Source of the DNA: Stutzerimonas stutzeri
GTDB lineage: Bacteria; Pseudomonadota; Gammaproteobacteria; Pseudomonadales; Pseudomonadaceae
DNA: 64,000 nucleotides
Reading direction: 5' to 3'
Assembly (NCBI GenBank): GCA_002345575.1
Contig: DDVX01000006.1
Coordinates: 263,896-327,895, forward strand
Part shown: in pieces, positions 17,944-26,615 of the stretch
Position numbering within the stretch: the stretch's first letter is position 1
Layout of the letters: each line of letters begins with the position of its first letter
The notes under the pieces: generated by a model
Told to the model about the DNA's origin: nothing
What the model saw: the letters and a program-made list of their open reading frames with translations, nothing else
The model's database searches: none
Program-made: the position numbers and the translations under genes

Positions 17944-19435
17944 AGAGCTTGATCCAGGTGGCCTTCAGCTCCGTGTACTTGTCGAAGGCATGCAGCGACT
18001 TGTCACGCCCATTGCCCGACTGTTTGAAGCCGCCGAAAGGCGCGGTCATGTCGCCGCCGTCGTACTGGTTGACCCACACACTGCCGGCACGCAGCGCACG
18101 GGCGGTGCGGTGGGCCTTGGACAGATCCGCCGTCCATACAGCCGCAGCCAGGCCATAGGGTGTGTCGTTGGCAATGGCTACGGCTTCCTCGGCGCTGTCG
18201 AAGCTGATTACCGAGAGCACCGGGCCGAAGATTTCTTCCTGGGCAATTTTCATGGCATTGCTGACGCCATCGAAGATCGTCGGCTCGACATACAGCCCGC
18301 CGGTCTCTTCGAGGGTGCGCTGGCCACCGATCAGCACCTGCGCGCCGGCCTCGCGGCCAGCCTCGATATAGCCGAGCACGGTATCGAGCTGCTGGGTATC
18401 GACCAATGCGCCGACATTGGTCGCCGGGTCCAGCGGGTTGCCCGGCTTCCAGCCCTTGAGCGCTTCCACCACCAATGGCAGGAAGCGCGCCTTGATCGAG
18501 CTTTCCACTAACAGCCGCGATCCGGCGGTACAAACCTCGCCCTGGTTGAAGGCAATGGCGCTGGCGGCCGCCTCGGCAGCGGCCGCGAGGTCCGGTGCAT
18601 CGGCGAAGACGATATTAGGGCTCTTGCCACCCGCCTCCAGCCAGACACGCTTCATGTTCGACTCGCCGGCATAGACCATCAGCTGCTTGGCGACCCGCGT
18701 AGAACCGGTGAAGACCAAGGTATCGACGTCCATGTGCTGTGCCAGCGCCTTGCCCACGGTGTGCCCGTAACCTGGTAGGACATTGAGCACGCCCGATGGG
18801 ATGCCGGCCTCAATGGCCAGCTGCGCCACGCGAATGGCCGTCAGCGGGGACTTCTCTGACGGTTTGAGTACCACCGAGTTGCCGGTGGCCAGCGCCGGTC
18901 CCAGCTTCCAGCAGGCCATCATTAGCGGGAAATTCCACGGCACGATGGCCGCGACCACACCCACCGGCTCGCGCGTGACCAGACCCAACTGGTCATGGGG
19001 CGTGGGCGCCACTTCGTCGTAGACCTTGTCGATGGCCTCGCCGGACCAGCGCAGTGCACGCGCCGCGCCAGGGATATCCACTGCCAGCGAGTCGGAGATC
19101 GGCTTGCCCATGTCGAGGGTTTCCAGCAGGGCCAGCTCCTCTTTGTGGGCCTCCAGCAGGTCGGCAAAACGGACCATCACCGCCTTGCGCTTGGCTGGTG
19201 CCAGACGCGACCAGGTGCCGGATTCAAAAGCCGCACGTGCACTCTGCACCGCCTGCTCAGCATCCGCCGCGTCGCAGCTGGCAACCTGCACCAACACTCG
19301 ACCGTCAATGGGGCTGATGCAATCGAACGTGGCCTCGTCAGCGGCGGCCGTGTACTGCCCCTGGACGAAAGCCCGGCCTTCGATACGCAGGTCGCGGGCA
19401 CGCTGCTGCCAATCGGCGAGAGTCAGGGTGGTCAT
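17942..19435 (-). CDS. kauB: NAD(P)-dependent aldehyde dehydrogenase, KauB/PuuC type
   Basis: 497 residues. Catalytic Cys in FNQGEVCTAGSRLLVE (about residue 302), general base Glu in WLEAGGKSPNIV, and cofactor loop FTGSTRVAKQL. It closely resembles P. aeruginosa KauB, which oxidises 4-guanidinobutyraldehyde and gamma-glutamyl-aminobutyraldehyde in arginine and putrescine catabolism. It is divergent from an omega-aminotransferase across 198 bp, the same pair and order as in P. aeruginosa next to rpmG-rpmB. GAGGAA precedes the start. Confidence 0.92.
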   Translation of the reverse strand: MTTLTLADWQQRARDLRIEGRAFVQGQYTAAADEATFDCISPIDGRVLVQVASCDAADAEQAVQSARAAFESGTWSRLAPAKRKAVMVRFADLLEAHKEELALLETLDMGKPISDSLAVDIPGAARALRWSGEAIDKVYDEVAPTPHDQLGLVTREPVGVVAAIVPWNFPLMMACWKLGPALATGNSVVLKPSEKSPLTAIRVAQLAIEAGIPSGVLNVLPGYGHTVGKALAQHMDVDTLVFTGSTRVAKQLMVYAGESNMKRVWLEAGGKSPNIVFADAPDLAAAAEAAASAIAFNQGEVCTAGSRLLVESSIKARFLPLVVEALKGWKPGNPLDPATNVGALVDTQQLDTVLGYIEAGREAGAQVLIGGQRTLEETGGLYVEPTIFDGVSNAMKIAQEEIFGPVLSVISFDSAEEAVAIANDTPYGLAAAVWTADLSKAHRTARALRAGSVWVNQYDGGDMTAPFGGFKQSGNGRDKSLHAFDKYTELKATWIKL

Positions 19436-19633
19436 GGTGCTTCCTCGGTCAAATAGTCCAACGAATAGAAAGGCACCCTAAACCAGCGGCGCCAGGGCTA
19501 TCAATATATTTTACGAAGACAGGCAATCAGCCTTGTTTTGTGCGTTTTATTAAACATAGACTCGGCCAACGGCTGTGCGAAAGGCGGTTGTACGTATCAG
19601 CTTAGCCCCCAATCCTGCAAGACTGGAGCGACC

Positions 19634-20950
19634 ATGGCCAACGATCCGCACGCCGAACATTTCTGGATGCCCTTTACCGCCAACCGCCAGTTCAAGGCTA
19701 ACCCACGCCTGCTGGAAAGTGCCCAGGGGATGTACTACACCGACACCGACGGCCGCCAAGTGATCGATGGCACTGCCGGGCTCTGGTGCTGCAACGCCGG
19801 CCACGGCCGACCGGAAATCACCGAGGCGGTGAGTCGGCAGATCGCCAAGATGGACTTTGCGCCGACCTTCCAGATGGGTCACCCGCTGCCCTTCGAGCTG
19901 TCCGAGCGGCTGGTGGAGATCGCCCCGCCAGGTATGAGCCGGGTGTTCTTCACCAACTCCGGCTCCGAATCCGTCGATACCGCACTGAAAGTCGCCCTGG
20001 CCTACCAGCGCGCCATCGGGCAGGGCAGCCGTACCCGGCTAATCGGCCGTGAACTGGCCTATCACGGTGTCGGCTTCGGCGGCATCTCGGTAGGCGGCAT
20101 GGGCAACAACCGCAAAGCCTTTAGCAGCGCGCTAATTCCCGGTGTCGACCATCTGCCGCACACGCTGGATATGCAACGCAACGCCTTCACGCGCGGCCTG
20201 CCTGAGCATGGCAGGGAAAAGGCCGACGAACTGGAACGCCTGATCACCCTGCATGGTGCCGACAACATCGCGGCGGTGATCGTCGAGCCCATGTCCGGCT
20301 CGGCCGGGGTAATCCTGCCGCCGCTGGGCTATCTGCAGCGCCTGCGTGAGATCACAAAAAAGCACGGCATCTTGCTGATCTTCGACGAAGTGATCACCGG
20401 CTTCGGCCGCGTCGGCAAGGCCTTCGCCGCCCAGCGCTGGGGCGTCACGCCAGACATCCTCACCTGTGCCAAGGGCCTGACCAACGGCGCGGTACCCATG
20501 GGCGCGGTGCTGGTATCCGATGAGATCCAGCAGGCCTTCATGCACGGCCCGGACAACGCCATCGAGTTTTTCCACGGCTACACCTATTCCGGGCATCCGG
20601 TGGCCTGCGCCGCGGCTCTGGCGACTCTGGAAATCTACCAGCGCGAACAGCTATTCGAGAAAGCCATCGAGCTGGAGAACTACTGGCAGGACGCCCTGTT
20701 CAGTCTGCAGGATCTGCCCAACGTAACCGATATCCGTACCGTTGGCCTGGTCGGCGGCATCCAGTTCGCAACGCACGCCAATGGTGTCGGCAAGCGCGCT
20801 TACGAAGTGTTCCGCCAGAGCTTCGAGGACGGCCTGCTGGTACGCGCCAGCGGCGATACCATTGCGCTTTCACCGGCACTGATCATCGAAAAGTCGCATA
20901 TCGACGCCATCATCGAGCGTTTTGCCGGAGCCATCCGCAAAGCAGGCTGA
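19634..20950 (+). CDS. Class III omega-aminotransferase (GabT2/BauA type)
   Basis: 438 residues from the ATG at 19634 (MANDPHAEHFWMPFTANRQF); the open upstream extension to 19538 has no support. PLP-dependent; the Schiff-base lysine is in DILTCAKGLTNGAVPMGAV (about residue 280), and LIFDEVITGFGRVGKAFA is the cofactor-binding Asp region. By position beside kauB and rpmG-rpmB it corresponds to the P. aeruginosa gene called gabT2. The sequence is of the beta-alanine/putrescine:pyruvate aminotransferase class. The exact amino donor cannot be told from sequence. Confidence 0.9.
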   Translation: MANDPHAEHFWMPFTANRQFKANPRLLESAQGMYYTDTDGRQVIDGTAGLWCCNAGHGRPEITEAVSRQIAKMDFAPTFQMGHPLPFELSERLVEIAPPGMSRVFFTNSGSESVDTALKVALAYQRAIGQGSRTRLIGRELAYHGVGFGGISVGGMGNNRKAFSSALIPGVDHLPHTLDMQRNAFTRGLPEHGREKADELERLITLHGADNIAAVIVEPMSGSAGVILPPLGYLQRLREITKKHGILLIFDEVITGFGRVGKAFAAQRWGVTPDILTCAKGLTNGAVPMGAVLVSDEIQQAFMHGPDNAIEFFHGYTYSGHPVACAAALATLEIYQREQLFEKAIELENYWQDALFSLQDLPNVTDIRTVGLVGGIQFATHANGVGKRAYEVFRQSFEDGLLVRASGDTIALSPALIIEKSHIDAIIERFAGAIRKAG

Positions 20951-21026
20951 CAGCAGTCGATTCCCTGTGAGAGCCCCGTCCCGGGGCAGGGCTCTTGTCC
21001 AACAGCAACACACAACGCCAGAAACG

Positions 21027-21054
21027 AAAAAACCCGCCGAAAGGCGGGTTTTTT
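21027..21054. terminator. Bidirectional intrinsic terminator
   Basis: AAAAAACCCGCC (21027-21038), a GAAA loop, and GGCGGGTTTTTT (21043-21054): a perfect 12-bp inverted repeat with A- and T-runs on both sides. It terminates the aminotransferase transcript on the plus strand and the rpmB-rpmG transcript on the minus strand. Confidence 0.92.
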
Positions 21055-21071
21055 CTTCAAGGGCCGATCAA

Positions 21072-21227
21072 TTACTTGATCTTGGCTTCCTTGTAGATCA
21101 CGTGCTTGCGCACGACAGGATCGTATTTCTTGATTTCGATCTTGTCGGGCGTAGTGCGCTTGTTCTTGTCGGTGGTGTAGAAGTGGCCGGTACCGGCGCT
21201 GGACACCAAACGGATCAGGTCACGCAT
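21072..21227 (-). CDS. rpmG: Ribosomal protein bL33
   Basis: 51 residues: MRDLIRLVSSAGTGHFYTTD at the start and KEAKIK at the end, the usual bL33 length. It is a component of the large ribosomal subunit. It lacks the paired CxxC zinc motifs of the C+ form, so this is the zinc-independent type. The start is preceded by AAGGAG. It lies 12 bp downstream of rpmB, as in most gammaproteobacteria. Confidence 0.95.
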   Translation of the reverse strand: MRDLIRLVSSAGTGHFYTTDKNKRTTPDKIEIKKYDPVVRKHVIYKEAKIK

Positions 21228-21239
21228 GATAGTTCTCCT

Positions 21240-21476
21240 TTAAACCTTTTCGCCGCGAGCGCGGAGTTCAGCCAGAACGGCGTCGATGCCGCGCTTGTCG
21301 ATCACACGCATGCCCTTGGCGGTCAGGCGCAGACGAACGAAACGGTTCTCGGACTCGACCCAGAAGCGATGATGCTGCAGGTTCGGCAGAAAACGACGAC
21401 GGGTTTTGTTGTTCGCGTGGGATACGTTGTTCCCGGTTACCGGACCCTTACCGGTAACTTGACAGACTCTCGACAT
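21240..21476 (-). CDS. rpmB: Ribosomal protein bL28
   Basis: 78 residues, beginning MSRVCQVTGKGPVTGNNVSH with the conserved NNKTRRRFLPNLQHHRFW segment. It is a large-subunit ribosomal protein and first gene of the rpmB-rpmG operon. The terminator at 21027-21054 ends the unit. Confidence 0.97.
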   Translation of the reverse strand: MSRVCQVTGKGPVTGNNVSHANNKTRRRFLPNLQHHRFWVESENRFVRLRLTAKGMRVIDKRGIDAVLAELRARGEKV

Positions 21477-21705
21477 GCCTCAGCCCTCTAAAACCACATG
21501 CCCAACCCGGCATGGGTTGGCCGCTTGAATTCAAATGTCTTTTTTGGCGCTCAGCACCACGTTTCGTTGGGGTCTTACCGGCTACGCTGCAATCGAACAA
21601 AGCGCGCCCCTAGAAAAGAGCGCTGCTTTATATCAGAAAGCCCCCAATGCAACAAGCGCGGATTGATTTTTCCGCTCGGAAGGCGTCATCGGAAAACCGC
21701 CTGTT

Positions 21706-22305
21706 TCAGCTCTGCGCGGCCTTCGGAACAGAGCGTACGCTGTCCCAGGCGATCTCTGCCAATAACTCGCGACAATCGGCAAGCGCTGTGCTGCTGCGCC
21801 CTGCCAGCCAGTTGCGCGCCATGTCATGTGCCGGGCCGATCACCACCGAGACGAAGCAGTCAGCGGGCATCGCTCTGAAGGCACCCGCCTCGCGATGCCG
21901 GCGCAGTACCGCACCGATGCGTTTGCCGTGATCGCGATTGTGCTCGCGCAGGCGCTCGCCCCATTCGCCGGCCTCCACCCTCCCACGATTGTGCAGGATG
22001 AAACGCGCCCAATCCGGATTGGCCACAACCCAGTCGACATAACAGGTGACGAACAGCTTTACGCAAGCTTCGGGTTGCAGTGTATCCACCAAGCCGGCTT
22101 CCAATAGCGCTGCATATTCACCGATACCCTCCAGGTAGAGCGCAGCGATGATCCGCTCGCGGTTGCCGAAATGGTGATAAAGGCTGCCAATGCTCGCACC
22201 CGATCGGTCGCGAATCATTTCGATGGTGGTGGCATCCACACCGTGCTCGGTAAAACAGGCGAGCGCGGCCTGCAGAATCTCCTGTTTGCGTGACGAACGG
22301 GCCAT
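21706..22305 (-). CDS. TetR family transcriptional repressor
   Basis: 199 residues. The N-terminal helix-turn-helix is clear: QEILQAALACFTEHGVDATTIEMIRDRSGASIGSLYHHFGNRERII (residues 8-53). The C-terminal ligand domain has no recognisable signature. It is divergent from an alpha/beta hydrolase gene (99 bp between starts), with a perfect palindrome in the gap, so it most likely represses that gene and itself and responds to a hydrophobic ligand. The ligand is unknown. Confidence 0.9.
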   Translation of the reverse strand: MARSSRKQEILQAALACFTEHGVDATTIEMIRDRSGASIGSLYHHFGNRERIIAALYLEGIGEYAALLEAGLVDTLQPEACVKLFVTCYVDWVVANPDWARFILHNRGRVEAGEWGERLREHNRDHGKRIGAVLRRHREAGAFRAMPADCFVSVVIGPAHDMARNWLAGRSSTALADCRELLAEIAWDSVRSVPKAAQS

Positions 22306-22320
22306 CAGCTCTCCGACTTA

Positions 22321-22337
22321 CTAGAATATTTTTCTAG
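22321..22337. promoter_or_regulatory. Candidate TetR operator
   Basis: CTAGAA (22321-22326), a 5-bp AT spacer, and TTCTAG (22332-22337) form a perfect inverted repeat 16 bp upstream of the tetR-type start and within the divergent promoter region shared with the hydrolase gene. Its symmetry and position fit autorepression. Binding is inferred. Confidence 0.55.
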
Positions 22338-22404
22338 AATTTTATTCTTGCGTTCGTATACTCGCCCATCGTCCCCCTTCCGGGAAAGTGCGGAGAACAA
22401 GAAA

Positions 22405-23280
22405 ATGGCAATACCCAAGCCCGAACTGCGCTGGATCGACAACGGCAACGGCCAGCAACTGGCCAGCCAGTGGTACGTGCCGTCGGAAAAGCCTTGCGGC
22501 GCCGTAATGATCGCACCTGCAATTGGTGTCAAGCAGCGTTTCTACGCTGACTTCGCCGCTTGGCTGGCAACCCAGGGCTATCTGACCGTGACCTTCGACT
22601 ATGTCGGCATTGGCCAGTCGCGCCGCAGCTCATTGCGCAAGCTCAAGGTGGATGTTCTCGATTGGGCCAGGCACGATGCCAGCGCCATGCTCGACCAGCT
22701 TGCCAATGCGGCGGATGGCCTGCCGTTGTACTGGATCGGCCACAGCCTCGGTGCTCAGATATTGCCGATGGTCAGGGGCAATGATCGCCTGTCACGCATC
22801 ATCACCATCGCTGCCGGCAGTGGCTACTGGCGTGACAACAGTCCGCAGGTCCGCAAGCAGGCCTGGTTTCTCTGGTACGCCCTGGCGCCTGTGCTGACTG
22901 GAATTGCCGGCTACTTTCCCGGCGAGCGTCTCGGCGCCGTGGGCGATCTACCAGCCGGGGTGATCCGCCAGTGGCGCCGCTGGTGTCTGCATCCGGATTA
23001 CCTGATCGGCATTGAAGGCGAGCCGGTACAGAGCGCCTTCGACGCCGTACGGACGCCGCTGGTTTCACTCTCCTTCAGCGATGACGAAATGATGTCGGCA
23101 CGCAGTACCGAGTCGCTGCATAGCTTCTACCGGTCGGCACCCAAGACCATGCATCGCATCGCCCCAAACGAGATCGGCGTGTCGCGCATCGGCCACTTCG
23201 GCTTCTTCCGCAAGCACTTTCAGGACAACCTTTGGGCGCCCCATCTGCTGCCAGCCTTACAGCCTAAGCCGGAGCCGTAA
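22405..23280 (+). CDS. Alpha/beta hydrolase
   Basis: 291 residues from the ATG at 22405 (MAIPKPELRWIDNGNGQQLA), with GGAGAAC upstream. The nucleophile elbow is WIGHSLGAQ (Ser at about residue 115), the oxyanion region is APAIGVKQRFYADFAAWLATQGY, and the C-terminal His is probably in RIGHFGFF. It resembles the serine aminopeptidase S33-like/YheT-type hydrolases; its substrate is unknown. Its regulator is probably the divergent TetR protein. Confidence 0.85.
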   Translation: MAIPKPELRWIDNGNGQQLASQWYVPSEKPCGAVMIAPAIGVKQRFYADFAAWLATQGYLTVTFDYVGIGQSRRSSLRKLKVDVLDWARHDASAMLDQLANAADGLPLYWIGHSLGAQILPMVRGNDRLSRIITIAAGSGYWRDNSPQVRKQAWFLWYALAPVLTGIAGYFPGERLGAVGDLPAGVIRQWRRWCLHPDYLIGIEGEPVQSAFDAVRTPLVSLSFSDDEMMSARSTESLHSFYRSAPKTMHRIAPNEIGVSRIGHFGFFRKHFQDNLWAPHLLPALQPKPEP

Positions 23281-23340
23281 ACTCATCGAGCGCTTTGACG
23301 CGACTCACGGCAGCGAAAATCTCCGCCCTACAGGGCATGT

Positions 23341-24537
23341 TCAGCTGCGCGGCGCGCTGATCAGGAGCTGAGGGTCGACTCGCAATAGACGTGCGGAACG
23401 TTCGCCGGCCAGGCTCAGCGGAGAGGCATCGGCCGGCAGAGCCAACAGCAAGCCAGTCAGATTCAGCACCAGCGCCTCCCGAGTGAACACCTCGGCACCC
23501 AGCCCGTAATAACCGGCAATCGCCTGGCGCAACCCCAGCGGCAGACGCCACTGGATACGCAGCGAGGAACCGAAGCCAGCCGCATGCTCCTGCAACAGTG
23601 TCGGCAGTGCCTCATCGCGCACCTCACCGCCATTGTCGAGCCAGTTCTGCAGGCTGCGCAGCAGCGCCAGCTCACCGAGGCTATGCAGCAGGCCAGCGGT
23701 GTAGCAGAGGTTGATATCCAGCTTGAGCCGGCGCGCTATCCAGCTGGCGAGTCTGGCCGCACGAAGGGCATCTTCGCTGATGCCAAGAGCCAGTTGCGCC
23801 AAGCGCGGGTCGGCCAGCTGCGCGTTGCGCTGCAGAGTCATCTCCAGCACCAGATCGAGCGTACGCCTGACCCCCAACCGCGGTAGTGCCTGGGTCAGCG
23901 TCTGGCTGGCAACGCCCTGATGCTGACCGGCGCTGTTGGCTACGCTGATCAGCCGTGCAGTGATTTGCGGGTCGCGGGAAAACTGCTCCTCCAGCATGCC
24001 CAAATTCTTGTCGGCGGCATTCAGGCATTCAGTGACTGCTGCCTGCAGCGACTCCAACAGGGGCGCGCCTGGGTTGCTCTTGCGCATGCGCTCGAGAAAG
24101 GCAGCCAGCGTATCGGCCAACGGCACGTGCGCCGAGCGCCCATCTTCCGACTGCGGCAGCAGTTTCTCCAACCGCAGACGCAGGCCGTCGAGATCACAGG
24201 GCTTGCCGAGATAGGCCGCCAGCCCGAGCGGCAATGCTGCACGGACGCTGGCCCTGTCCATGCGCTCACTAATCAGGATACAGGCCAGCTGCTGCACCGG
24301 AGCCCGGCGGCGCAACTCACGCACTAAGGCGCAGCCATCCAGACCATCCAGCTCACCATCAGCAATCAGCAGCCGGGGCAGCTCGCGCTTGCACGCGGCA
24401 AGAGCAGCGTAACCATCATGGACTTTGACGATGCGCAATCCCGGACGCAGCCCACCGACCAGCTGACCGAGCTGATCAACGCGCCAGGGCTCGCTGAAGG
24501 CAATCAAGACAAATGCGGCATTGGCCGGAGTGGACAC
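23341..24537 (-). CDS. Degenerate receiver domain fused to HDOD domain
   Basis: 398 residues. Residues 1-130 have a CheY-like pattern: candidate phosphoacceptor Asp60 in RLLIADGELDGLDG and Lys in YLGKPCDLDGL. The N-terminal acidic pair needed for Mg2+ is missing (FVLIAFSEPW instead of the usual LIVDDE), so phosphorylation is doubtful. Residues about 155-360 form an HDOD domain (DKNLGMLEEQFSRDPQITARLISVANSA; TAGLLHSLGELALLRSL). HDOD proteins are non-catalytic signalling modules. The role here is unknown; the gene is monocistronic. Confidence 0.82.
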   Translation of the reverse strand: MSTPANAAFVLIAFSEPWRVDQLGQLVGGLRPGLRIVKVHDGYAALAACKRELPRLLIADGELDGLDGCALVRELRRRAPVQQLACILISERMDRASVRAALPLGLAAYLGKPCDLDGLRLRLEKLLPQSEDGRSAHVPLADTLAAFLERMRKSNPGAPLLESLQAAVTECLNAADKNLGMLEEQFSRDPQITARLISVANSAGQHQGVASQTLTQALPRLGVRRTLDLVLEMTLQRNAQLADPRLAQLALGISEDALRAARLASWIARRLKLDINLCYTAGLLHSLGELALLRSLQNWLDNGGEVRDEALPTLLQEHAAGFGSSLRIQWRLPLGLRQAIAGYYGLGAEVFTREALVLNLTGLLLALPADASPLSLAGERSARLLRVDPQLLISAPRS

Positions 24538-24586
24538 AGAATTCCAAATAAAGCGCGAGATAGAGCCTTATTCTGAGCTGCGTACG

Positions 24587-24615
24587 AAAAAAGAGCCAGG
24601 CCCGAGCGGGCCTGG
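24587..24615 (-). terminator. Intrinsic terminator of gabD
   Basis: On the minus strand CCAGGCCC and GGGCCTGG (arms 24608-24615 and 24596-24603 with loop GCTC) are followed by a T-run given by the A's at 24587-24592. It ends the gabD transcript 19 bp after its stop codon. Confidence 0.85.
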
Positions 24616-24633
24616 TCTTTACGCTACGGCCTG

Positions 24634-26082
24634 CTACAGGCCCAGGCAGATGTATTTGATTTCCAAGTAATCCTCGATGCCGTACTTGGAACCTTCACGG
24701 CCGAGACCAGAGGATTTAACGCCACCGAACGGTGCCACCTCGGTGGAAATCATCCCGGTATTGACCCCAACCATGCCCGACTCCAACGCCTCGGCCACAC
24801 GGAACACCCGGCCCAAATCACGGGCATAGAAGTACGCTGCCAGCCCGAACTCGGTGTCATTGGCCAAAGCAATGGCCTCGGCTTCGTCCTTGAAGCGGAA
24901 CAGCGGCGCTAGCGGACCGAAGGTTTCTTCCTTGGCCACCTTGGCCGTGTGCGGCACGTTGATCATCAGGGTCGGCTCGAAGTAGCTGCCGCCCAGGCTG
25001 TGCGCCTTACCGCCGGTCACTACCAGGGCACCTTGGGACACGGCATCCTCGATATGCTCGCGAACCTTGGCAGCAGCCTTGTCGTCGATCAGCGGGCCGA
25101 CATCGACGCCATCGTCCAGACCGTTGCCGATCTTCAGCTTCTCTACCGCCGCTTGGAATTTCTCCGCAAAGGCGTCGTACACGCCGTCCTGCACATAGAT
25201 GCGGTTGACGCACACGCAGGTCTGCCCGGCGTTGCGGTACTTGGACTGCATGGCGCCCTTGACCGCCTCGTCCAGGTCGGCGTCATCGAAGACCAGGAAG
25301 GGCGCGTTGCCGCCCAGCTCCAGCGAGACCTTCTTGATGCCCGGCGCGCACTGCTCCATCAGCTTGGCGCCGACTTCGGTGGAACCGGTGAAGGTGATCT
25401 TGCGCACGATGGGATTGGCGGTCAGCTCGCTGCCGATATCACCGGCCGAGCCGGTCACCACGCTGAACACGCCTTTAGGAATGCCCGCGCGCTCGGCCAG
25501 CTCGGCCAATGCCAGCGCGGAGAAAGGCGTCTGGCTGGCCGGCTTGACCACCATGGTGCAGCCCGCCGCCAGCGCCGGGCCGGCCTTGCGGGTGATCATC
25601 GCCGCCGGGAAATTCCACGGCGTGATCGCCGCGGTCACGCCGATGGGCTGCTTGATGACGATGATGCGCTTGTCCTTCTGGTGCCCCGGAATGGTGTCGC
25701 CGTAGACCCGCTTGGCTTCCTCGGCGAACCACTCGATGAAGGAGGCCGCATAGGCGATTTCGCCACGGGACTCGGCCAGCGGCTTGCCCTGTTCCAGGGT
25801 CATCAGCCGGGCGAGGTCTTCTTGATTCTGCAGAATCAGCTCGTACCAGCGACGCAGCGTCTGCGAACGCTCCTTGGCCGTCAGGTCGCGCCAGGCCGGC
25901 AAGGCACGCTCTGCCGCCTCGATGGCACGGCGGGTTTCGGCGGCACCCATCTTCGGCACGCTGCCGAGAATCTCACCACTGGCCGGGTTGTTCACCTTAA
26001 GCGTTTGACCCTGGTCAGCATCGAGCCAGGCCCCGTCGATATAGGCCTGCTGGCGAAACAGGGAAGAATCTTTCAGTTGCAT
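24634..26082 (-). CDS. gabD: NADP-dependent succinate-semialdehyde dehydrogenase
   Basis: 482 residues, standard GabD length, beginning MQLKDSSLFRQQAYIDGAWL. The catalytic Cys is in YRNAGQTCVCVNRIYV (about residue 289), the general base Glu in VSLELGGNAPFLV, and the NADP loop is FTGSTEVGAKLM. It converts succinate semialdehyde to succinate, the end of the GABA branch fed by putrescine and arginine catabolism; this links it to kauB and the aminotransferase upstream in the window. gabT, its usual partner, is not adjacent here. GGAGAG precedes the start; the 277 bp upstream hold only its promoter region. Confidence 0.94.
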   Translation of the reverse strand: MQLKDSSLFRQQAYIDGAWLDADQGQTLKVNNPASGEILGSVPKMGAAETRRAIEAAERALPAWRDLTAKERSQTLRRWYELILQNQEDLARLMTLEQGKPLAESRGEIAYAASFIEWFAEEAKRVYGDTIPGHQKDKRIIVIKQPIGVTAAITPWNFPAAMITRKAGPALAAGCTMVVKPASQTPFSALALAELAERAGIPKGVFSVVTGSAGDIGSELTANPIVRKITFTGSTEVGAKLMEQCAPGIKKVSLELGGNAPFLVFDDADLDEAVKGAMQSKYRNAGQTCVCVNRIYVQDGVYDAFAEKFQAAVEKLKIGNGLDDGVDVGPLIDDKAAAKVREHIEDAVSQGALVVTGGKAHSLGGSYFEPTLMINVPHTAKVAKEETFGPLAPLFRFKDEAEAIALANDTEFGLAAYFYARDLGRVFRVAEALESGMVGVNTGMISTEVAPFGGVKSSGLGREGSKYGIEDYLEIKYICLGL

Positions 26083-26359
26083 GGTGCTCTCCTGAAGGCG
26101 TGCGCTGCCTTTGACGGGCGGCTCGCGTCATGAATATCTAGGGCGTCAGAGCCCTTCGGGCATGGCCCGGTTCAACCGCTGCAGATGCCAACCATCCTAT
26201 TGCCGCCATTGGCAGGCGAGCAAGCTCATCCAGCAGGCCATTGTTGAAGCATAGGCCGCCTTGATCGGCATTCTGTTAGCCCTTGTTACACGTCACCACC
26301 GGTAACTACCGGGCAGGTATAGTTTCGCGCGGCAGCCATGAGCCTGCCGTCTCTGTTTA

Positions 26360-26575
26360 ATGACCACCGACCAACTGGGCAAGGCCACCCGCCTGAAGCC
26401 TGACTTCTTCCAGAACCTGGACAAGGCTGGCCAGATCGGACGTGACTTCACCGCTGCCGCCAACCAGCTCGCCAGCGTTGCCGCTGAGGGCGATCAGGCC
26501 GCAATCAAAAAAGCATTCGGTGACGTCGGCGGTTCGTGCAAATCCTGCCACGACAACTTCCGCGCCGAGCGATAA
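26360..26575 (+). pseudogene. C-terminal fragment of a cytochrome c' (class II) gene
   Basis: 71 codons encode only the last helices of a class II cytochrome: DFFQNLDKAGQIGRDFTAAA, then the haem motif CKSCH in GGSCKSCHDNFRAER at the C-terminus. Family members are about 130-155 residues with a signal peptide. An in-frame TGA at 26339-26341 and no signal peptide upstream show the 5' half is lost. The fragment converges on a cytochrome b561 gene, the usual partner of such cytochromes. Without export it cannot receive haem, so it is probably non-functional. Confidence 0.75.
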
Positions 26576-26615
26576 GCCCAACGCAATGCCGGGCCATCTG
26601 CCGCCCGGCCTCGGA

